Source of the DNA: Planctomycetota bacterium
GTDB taxonomy: Bacteria; Planctomycetota; UBA1135; GCA-002686595
Reading direction: 5' to 3'
DNA length: 10,443 bases
Assembly: GCA_029259675.1 (NCBI GenBank)
Contig: JAJDES010000557.1
Location: 1 to 10,443, forward strand
Below, piece by piece: positions 6,463 through 10,443 of the stretch. The number at the start of each line of letters is the position of its first letter. Positions within the stretch are counted from its first letter, which is position 1. The position numbers and the translations under genes are program-made. The notes under the pieces were generated by a model. It was not told the DNA's origin and did not search any database. It saw nothing but the letters and a program-made list of their open reading frames with translations.

Positions 6463-6629
6463 AGCTGCGCGGAGCGAGCGAGCTGGGATCGATGAACTCC
6501 GCGCGGTAGCTGTGCGCGGTCCCGCAGCCCGAATAAGCAACCCAGGAAAGATGGCCGGGGATGCCGCTCCGTGAAGCTGTCCAGGGAATTCGGGCCGTTC
6601 CTGGCGCTCGCGCGAGCTCGATTTACTTG
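6463..6629. other. Convergent intergenic region with an inverted repeat
   Basis: Between two genes that face each other, GCGCGGAG (6467-6474) and CTCCGCGC (6497-6504) form an eight-base-pair stem with a 22-base loop just after the apaH stop. A perfect 12-base palindrome, GCTCGCGCGAGC, lies at 6606-6617. Neither is followed by a T-run, so they are at best non-canonical 3'-end structures for either transcript. Confidence 0.4.
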
Positions 6630-7610
6630 TTACTTGCCGGAATTCGGTTCTTTGTCCGCGCCGTCGCCCGGGCTCTCTGCTTCGTCGGCAGTCGGCTCCG
6701 ACACGCTCTTGAGCATGTCCCACCGAAAGTTGTATTGGACCAATCGCACCAAGCTCTCGCGCGTATGCCCGCGGTTCATGAGCTTGCCCAAGTGGGCGCT
6801 GCGGCGCGCTGTGATTTGGAGCGGCAAGCCGCTCTCCTCATCCACGATGGCTTCCAACAGGTGAACGACTTTCACACGGTCCACGCGACGCAAATCCGCT
6901 TGCAGCAGACCCAAATCGAGTACGTATTCCGCTGCTCGATCGCCCAACTCGTTGCGGCTGAAATGTGCTTCCAATTTCAGCCTCAAGCAATCGCGACCAT
7001 CCTGCTCCAAGCGCTCCAAAGGATGGAATGTAAAGCGCGCCGGAATCCGTTCCTCATCTTGGGCGAAGGCCATGAACTCTCCCCCACGTTCCATTTTTTC
7101 GGGTCCGAACTGCGCCCCGCTCCAAACCTCGACCCAACGGTTCCAGGTCAAGCGCGCCGGATCGATCCAATGCTTGTCGTACAGTCCGCTGAGGACTTGG
7201 CTCCTGGTGTAAGCCAAGACAGCTTGAGTGCTGCCCTTGCCGGCCAAGACCTTGGCTAGAGCCGAGCGAGCGGAATCCATACCGACCCAATCCTTGGCGC
7301 GGCCGTCCGCTTGAACGGCGAGGCCCGGTAGGCATTCCTCCATTGCCAGAGCCTGGCGTTGGGAAGGAGGCAGGGTCTCTTGATCCAAAATTGTGCCGCC
7401 CGATTCGATCAAGCGAAAGCCACTGCGCCGCATGACAAGATCACCGGCATCCGTCGGCTCCAAGCTCAACCGGTAGCGCAGCGTGCTTTCAACGCCGTCA
7501 TCCGCGCGCATTTCCGTGACTTCCGCCTGCCCCCCGAGGGACCACGTGAACTCAAAGCTGTGGGTTGGTGCGGCCTGTAGCAAAGCCAAGCAAAGCAGCT
7601 CGGGAATCAT
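6630..7610 (-). CDS. Secreted protein of unknown function
   Basis: A 326-residue protein with a short signal peptide: MIPELLCLALLQAAP, with likely cleavage around residues 13-18. The mature part alternates hydrophobic and polar residues (for example HSFEFTWSLGGQAEVTEM and LRYRLSLEPTDAGDLVMRR), suggesting a beta-rich periplasmic or outer-membrane-associated fold, followed by a helical middle and a second beta-rich half with EESGLPLQITARRS (about 260-273). The last 25 residues are acidic and disordered (EPTADEAESPGDGADKEPN). It has only two cysteines outside the signal peptide, at 93 and 214, and no metal or nucleotide motif that I recognise. ATG 7610 is the only start giving a signal peptide. 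It follows a possible small membrane ORF by six bases and a cytochrome c gene further upstream, so it may belong to an operon with them. Confidence 0.85.
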   Translation of the reverse strand: MIPELLCLALLQAAPTHSFEFTWSLGGQAEVTEMRADDGVESTLRYRLSLEPTDAGDLVMRRSGFRLIESGGTILDQETLPPSQRQALAMEECLPGLAVQADGRAKDWVGMDSARSALAKVLAGKGSTQAVLAYTRSQVLSGLYDKHWIDPARLTWNRWVEVWSGAQFGPEKMERGGEFMAFAQDEERIPARFTFHPLERLEQDGRDCLRLKLEAHFSRNELGDRAAEYVLDLGLLQADLRRVDRVKVVHLLEAIVDEESGLPLQITARRSAHLGKLMNRGHTRESLVRLVQYNFRWDMLKSVSEPTADEAESPGDGADKEPNSGK

Positions 7611-7616
7611 GTTCTT

Positions 7617-7865
7617 TTATGCGCCGGTGAATTCGGGCTGTTGTGGAATCAGCGTGTTGGACTCCATGTTGCAATCGCGAGTGCCCGCGCTCCGAAATAG
7701 GCCTTCGTTTCTGGACTTCGAAAGCTTGGGCTCCGGGGGACCCAGGCTCCCCGACGCGATGATACGGACGCCGCCCGCGAGCAGTAGAGCCAATCCTATG
7801 CCTGGAGCCCTTTGATTGCTCGGCCCCGAAATCAAGGCCCGCAGTGCTTGAGCGGCCGGACGCAT
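7617..7865 (-). CDS. Doubtful 82-residue membrane-anchored ORF
   Basis: This frame ends (TAA, 7619-7617) six bases before the ATG of the secreted-protein gene, and lies in the same direction as the cytochrome gene upstream. The product starts MRPAAQALRALISG, has one hydrophobic segment at about 22-38 (GIGLALLLAGGVRIIASG), then a Pro/Lys-rich linker and a polar tail ending PQQPEFTGA. Third codon positions are moderately GC-rich, compatible with coding. No SD precedes ATG 7865; an alternative TTG at 7916 has GAGGA seven bases upstream and would add 17 residues, running close to the cytochrome stop at 7934. I do not recognise it. If it is not a gene, about 320 bases here are non-coding. The tight spacing and membrane segment are the only positive evidence. 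Confidence 0.38.
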   Translation of the reverse strand: MRPAAQALRALISGPSNQRAPGIGLALLLAGGVRIIASGSLGPPEPKLSKSRNEGLFRSAGTRDCNMESNTLIPQQPEFTGA

Positions 7866-7933
7866 CGCGAGTGCGCTTGGGCATGCCGCGCCCAAAAAGC
7901 CGCAATGGGCCTCCAAGCACGGTTCCTCGCAAA

Positions 7934-8398
7934 CTATTGCGCCGCTTGCGGGAGAGCCAAAAGCCATTTTGAAAAGACCTCGAGCTCTTCTGCATTCAGG
8001 TAAGTAACCGGCTTCATAGTGCTGCGATATTCGTTGTCCAGGGCCTCCAGCCTGGAGTTGCCGGCGATGCTCGCGGCGGGATCCAAAAGGAAAGCTGTCA
8101 GGCTCTTGCCGTCAAAGTGCTTGTCGAGCTCAAGCAAGCTGGGCCCCGTGCGGTTGCCTTGACCCATGTCGCCGTGGCACGTCTTGCAGCCGGAAGCCTT
8201 GTAAATTTCAGGACCTGTGCGCACGACCCCCTCGACGGATGCCCGCTTGGAACAGGAAACCCCAAGCATCGCCGCGAGAATCAATAATCCTGCGCAACGC
8301 ACATGGGAGCTAGATCGCCCGACCTTCGAATGCTGCGGGCGGCCCGGCGTCGTGCTTGCGGGGGATGAAGAACGGGAACTCGAATCGTGCTTGGACAT
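7934..8398 (-). CDS. Class I cytochrome c lipoprotein (single haem)
   Basis: Predicted membrane-anchored periplasmic electron carrier. From ATG 8398 the product has 154 residues. A hydrophobic segment (AGLLILAAMLGVSC, 36-49) ends in a lipobox with C49 as the lipidation site. Haem attachment is CKTCH (71-75), preceded by EIYKASG and followed by GDMGQGNRTGPSL, a usual cytochrome c arrangement; M128 in STMKPVTYL is the likely axial ligand, and EELEVFSKWLLAL is the C-terminal helix. The unusual feature is about 34 polar, Ser-rich residues before the hydrophobic segment. A GTG at 8302, directly before RCAGLL, would give an ordinary lipoprotein signal and 122 residues; a TTG at 8410 is also possible. 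No good SD marks any of these, so the start is unresolved. It is probably first in a minus-strand transcription unit. Confidence 0.92.
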   Translation of the reverse strand: MSKHDSSSRSSSPASTTPGRPQHSKVGRSSSHVRCAGLLILAAMLGVSCSKRASVEGVVRTGPEIYKASGCKTCHGDMGQGNRTGPSLLELDKHFDGKSLTAFLLDPAASIAGNSRLEALDNEYRSTMKPVTYLNAEELEVFSKWLLALPQAAQ

Positions 8399-8774
8399 AA
8401 TCACTGGCAAGGAATGGGTGGAAGTGGCCCGGCTGGCGAGGGCGCAAGTCTATCCATCTCACGCGCGCTTCGATCCACCGCATGCAAGCGGATCCGTGGC
8501 TAGCAAAAGCAGAACCCCTCGCCGGCTCTCCGATCTGTTGGCCCCAAAATGGCGAGCGGCGAGCGAGCCTTTGGTGGCGGCGTGCGATCCGGCGCTTTCA
8601 ACATGGCCCGCTGTTTCAGATCGGATGACGAGTGAACGGCACGGCACCATCGACCTGAAGCCCGGACCGGCTTTCCAGGGGCCCCAATCGGGCGACGCGG
8701 CCCAGCTTGGTCCCCCTTCGAACACCCGCCAAGCCGCGTGCCCCACGACCGAGCTTCCCCCGTAGACTCCCAGC
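8399..8774. other. Divergent intergenic region, no convincing gene
   Basis: This gap separates the outward-facing cytochrome c and NUDIX genes and should hold both promoters. On the minus strand TAGACT near 8448-8453 is a possible -10 match without a good -35. A 28-codon frame from ATG 8549 (+) and a longer minus frame across 8459-8776 have no SD, signal or domain pattern and look like chance. I see no repeat or RNA motif. Confidence 0.45.
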
Positions 8775-9374
8775 ATGGATCAATCGGCAGCGCAATCAGA
8801 GCCGGGCAAGCCCGACGACGGACTGGACCCGAAACCTTGGGAATGCCTCCAGAGCGAACGGGGCCCTGACCTCATCATTTGCCGAGCTCGATTTGACGAG
8901 CTGCGCAATCCGCGCACGGGCGAAGCCATGCGCAGGACCGTCCTCGAAACTCCCGATTGGGTCAACGTTGTGGCCCTCACTCCCGAACGCGAATTGGTCG
9001 TCGTGCGACAATTTCGATTCGGGCCGCGGCTGATCACGACGGAGATTCCCGGCGGAGTTGTGGATCCGGGTGAGTTTCACGGTGACGCGGCCAAACGCGA
9101 ACTGCGCGAGGAAACGGGCTACACATCGACGCGCTGGACCGCACTGGGCAGCGTCGAGCCCAACCCGGCTTTTCACGACAACACGTGCTTCCATTGGCTG
9201 GCGGAGGAAGCGGTGCTCACGGACGAGCTCGAACTCGATCCGGGGGAAGACATTCGGGTCTGCCTTTTGAGCGAAGCCGCCGCGCGGGATGAAATCGCCT
9301 CGGGACGCATGCGCCACAGCCTGGTGATCGCCGCTCTCGCCCGCGTGCTCGATTTGCGCCCCGGCGCTTTTTGA
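8775..9374 (+). CDS. NUDIX hydrolase, ADP-ribose pyrophosphatase type
   Basis: Cytoplasmic hydrolase of nucleoside diphosphates linked to another moiety; this branch usually cleaves ADP-ribose or nucleotide sugars to AMP and the sugar phosphate. The 199-residue product has the complete Nudix box at 94-116 (G94, E100, then RELREETGY at 108-116), with metal-binding E112 and E113. The N-terminal strands VNVVALTPERELVVVRQFRFG (63-83) and EIPGGVVDPGE just before the box are typical of the ADP-ribose pyrophosphatase group, as is the EPNPAFHDNTCF segment (128-139) after it. The first 28 residues are polar and Pro/Asp-rich, as in some dimeric members. ATG 8775 has no good SD (CCCAGC precedes). It stands alone, with a 242-base gap to the next gene. 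Exact substrate cannot be fixed from sequence. Confidence 0.93.
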   Translation: MDQSAAQSEPGKPDDGLDPKPWECLQSERGPDLIICRARFDELRNPRTGEAMRRTVLETPDWVNVVALTPERELVVVRQFRFGPRLITTEIPGGVVDPGEFHGDAAKRELREETGYTSTRWTALGSVEPNPAFHDNTCFHWLAEEAVLTDELELDPGEDIRVCLLSEAAARDEIASGRMRHSLVIAALARVLDLRPGAF

Positions 9375-9616
9375 TCCTGCGACGCGCCGCGAAACGGGAG
9401 CCGCACTCGCGGCACCATCCGCTTGGACACCCGCGCGACCACCCGCTCGGCTAGGGCTGGGGACCGTCACCCAAGGATCGCGCCGTCTGCGCTGCTCTGG
9501 CGCAGGTTCAACTCTGACAATGCTGCCAGCATTCTTGGGCTCTAAAGAAACAGTGCGGGCCCGGGTTGCTAGGATCGTTACTCGAAAGGGACCACCAACC
9601 CACCGAGGAACACCAC
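9375..9616. other. Intergenic region with two small hairpins
   Basis: CTGCGC-TGCTCTG-GCGCAG (9487-9505) and AATGCT-GCC-AGCATT (9519-9533) are perfect inverted repeats placed in series about 115 bases after the NUDIX stop. Neither is followed by a T-run, so termination is uncertain; they could equally lie in the leader of the downstream lipoprotein gene. GAGGAA at 9604-9609 is that gene's ribosome binding site. No ORF is supported. Confidence 0.4.
9604..9609 (+). promoter_or_regulatory. Shine-Dalgarno GAGGAA that supports the ATG 9617 start
   Basis: GAGGA is followed by eight bases and ATG 9617, an optimal spacing. It decides in favour of the long form of the downstream lipoprotein, whose internal TTG at 9818 has only a distant AAGGA. 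Confidence 0.6.
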
Positions 9617-10443
9617 ATGCCGCGCACTCGCCCCATTTGTCACTCCGGCCGCTCAGCCATCAACCTGGATAAGAATTCGGCTTCGCAATCGCAATTCCGA
9701 CCTGCCCAGTTGATCTCCAGGCAAAATTTGCGAGTGGCGCCCACGCCCGCAATTTTCTCAAGCGATGCGGATCGAGGCCGCGCTTCGGCAGCCTCCCACA
9801 AGGACTCCCGGCGACAATTGGGCCCCTGGCGGCCATTCCTTTTAACTGCACAACTTCTTTACACAGCACTGGGCGCCGTCGCCCTCGGTCTTGGCCTTGG
9901 AGCCTGCTTCAGCCCCCCGCTGGAACCCGATCCATGGCAAGAAGTAGCGGGCGAAATCCAGCGTCCGGAACTGGCTGAAATCGCACAACGAGCTTGGGAG
10001 TGGCACCTGGAACGCCATCCGATCTTTGCCTCCAACCAGGGTGATGCCCGCTACCACGCTCTGTTGCAGGATCAATCGAAAGCCGCTCGCTCGCAGTGGA
10101 GTCGGCGTATGGAAGTTCTGGCCGAGGACCTGCGCTCCATCCCCGCGGACACGCTTTCGGACGAGGACCGTGTAACGCACACATTTCTACTCGAATACGC
10201 GCAAAAGCAGCGCGTCATGATCGAACTCGATTTGGTCGCATGGAACATCGATCCGCGCTCCGGTCCCCAGGTCGATTTCTTGACGCAGAGCGCAGAGCAG
10301 CCCCACGCAACCCCGCGCGAACGAGAACAAATGTTGCGCCGTTGGAGCGCGATGGCCGCGTCCATCCGCCAACACGTCCAAAACCTCAAACGAGGATTGA
10401 ATGACGGTCGCGTGGCCCCGCGGCACGCCGTTGAAACCACCCT
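9617..10443 (+). CDS. DUF885-family lipoprotein, putative peptidase (3' end outside window)
   Basis: N-terminal part of a surface or periplasmic lipoprotein of the DUF885 family, whose members carry a metallopeptidase-like HExxH-type motif in the C-terminal half, beyond this window. The frame is open from ATG 9617 to the right edge (275 codons). A hydrophobic segment at about 75-95 ends in lipobox LGAC, with C97 lipidated. After it comes the family's N-terminal pattern: a helix (ELAEIAQRAWEWHLERHP), ASNQGDARYHALLQDQS (about 138-154), LSDEDRVTHTFLLEYA, and the basic helix before GRVAPRHAVE at the cut. The family's usual proline and glycine spacing is kept. The 75-residue polar N-terminus before the hydrophobic segment is odd; a TTG at 9818 would give a normal 30-residue lipoprotein signal, yet the SD supports ATG 9617. 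Peptidase function is inferred from the family. Confidence 0.86.
   Translation, partial: MPRTRPICHSGRSAINLDKNSASQSQFRPAQLISRQNLRVAPTPAIFSSDADRGRASAASHKDSRRQLGPWRPFLLTAQLLYTALGAVALGLGLGACFSPPLEPDPWQEVAGEIQRPELAEIAQRAWEWHLERHPIFASNQGDARYHALLQDQSKAARSQWSRRMEVLAEDLRSIPADTLSDEDRVTHTFLLEYAQKQRVMIELDLVAWNIDPRSGPQVDFLTQSAEQPHATPREREQMLRRWSAMAASIRQHVQNLKRGLNDGRVAPRHAVETT

Noticed and set aside
7552..7995. 147-codon Arg-rich frame on the minus strand
   Set aside because: It overlaps both the cytochrome 3' end and the start of the secreted-protein gene, and is rich in Arg and Gly with no hydrophobic core, as expected of a shadow frame.
8459..8776. 105-codon minus-strand frame starting MLGVYGGSS in the cytochrome/NUDIX gap
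   Set aside because: No SD, no signal peptide or family pattern, and its start overlaps the NUDIX start codon; Gly/Trp/Pro-rich composition looks like chance.

Overview
The window is GC-rich chromosomal DNA from a Gram-negative-type bacterium. Two lipobox lipoproteins, a predicted periplasmic c-type cytochrome, a membrane-anchored sulfatase-fold enzyme and loosely packed genes suggest Planctomycetota or a similar high-GC lineage. That placement is inference: there is no rRNA or other marker gene. No insertion sequence, integrase, phage gene, tRNA or CRISPR array was found, so it reads as ordinary core or housekeeping territory. Most genes have no clear Shine-Dalgarno site; the strongest is AGGAGG at 1258-1263.

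Layout, left to right. The left edge cuts an M24 (Xaa-Pro aminopeptidase type) gene on the + strand (1-938). A 567-base gap follows whose only candidate is a 33-codon hydrophobic ORF with a perfect SD (1268-1369). On the minus strand lie an EamA/DMT-family transporter (2441-1506), a hairpin-rich non-coding stretch (about 2473-2795), and a very basic 42-residue protein (2934-2806). A strong rho-independent terminator (3027-2997, minus) ends a two-gene minus operon: a one-helix membrane protein (5663-5046), then a membrane-anchored sulfatase-superfamily enzyme with Thr at the usual Cys/formylglycine position (5049-3100), coupled by an ATGA overlap.

ApaH (5731-6462, +) diverges from that operon across 67 bp and converges on a second minus-strand group (8398-6630): a cytochrome c lipoprotein, a doubtful 82-residue membrane ORF, and a secreted protein of unknown function. 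A 376-base gap separates this group from a NUDIX hydrolase of ADP-ribose pyrophosphatase type (8775-9374, +). The right edge cuts a DUF885-family lipoprotein (9617-end, +) preceded by a good SD.

Functional themes are peptide breakdown (M24, DUF885), clean-up of dinucleotides and nucleotide sugars (ApaH, NUDIX), and envelope functions (transporter, sulfatase-fold enzyme, cytochrome). I see no coherent new defence or mobile system. The parts most worth a second look are the two tiny ORFs, the structured intergenic region, the Thr-type sulfatase-fold operon, and the unusually long N-termini in front of two lipoboxes.
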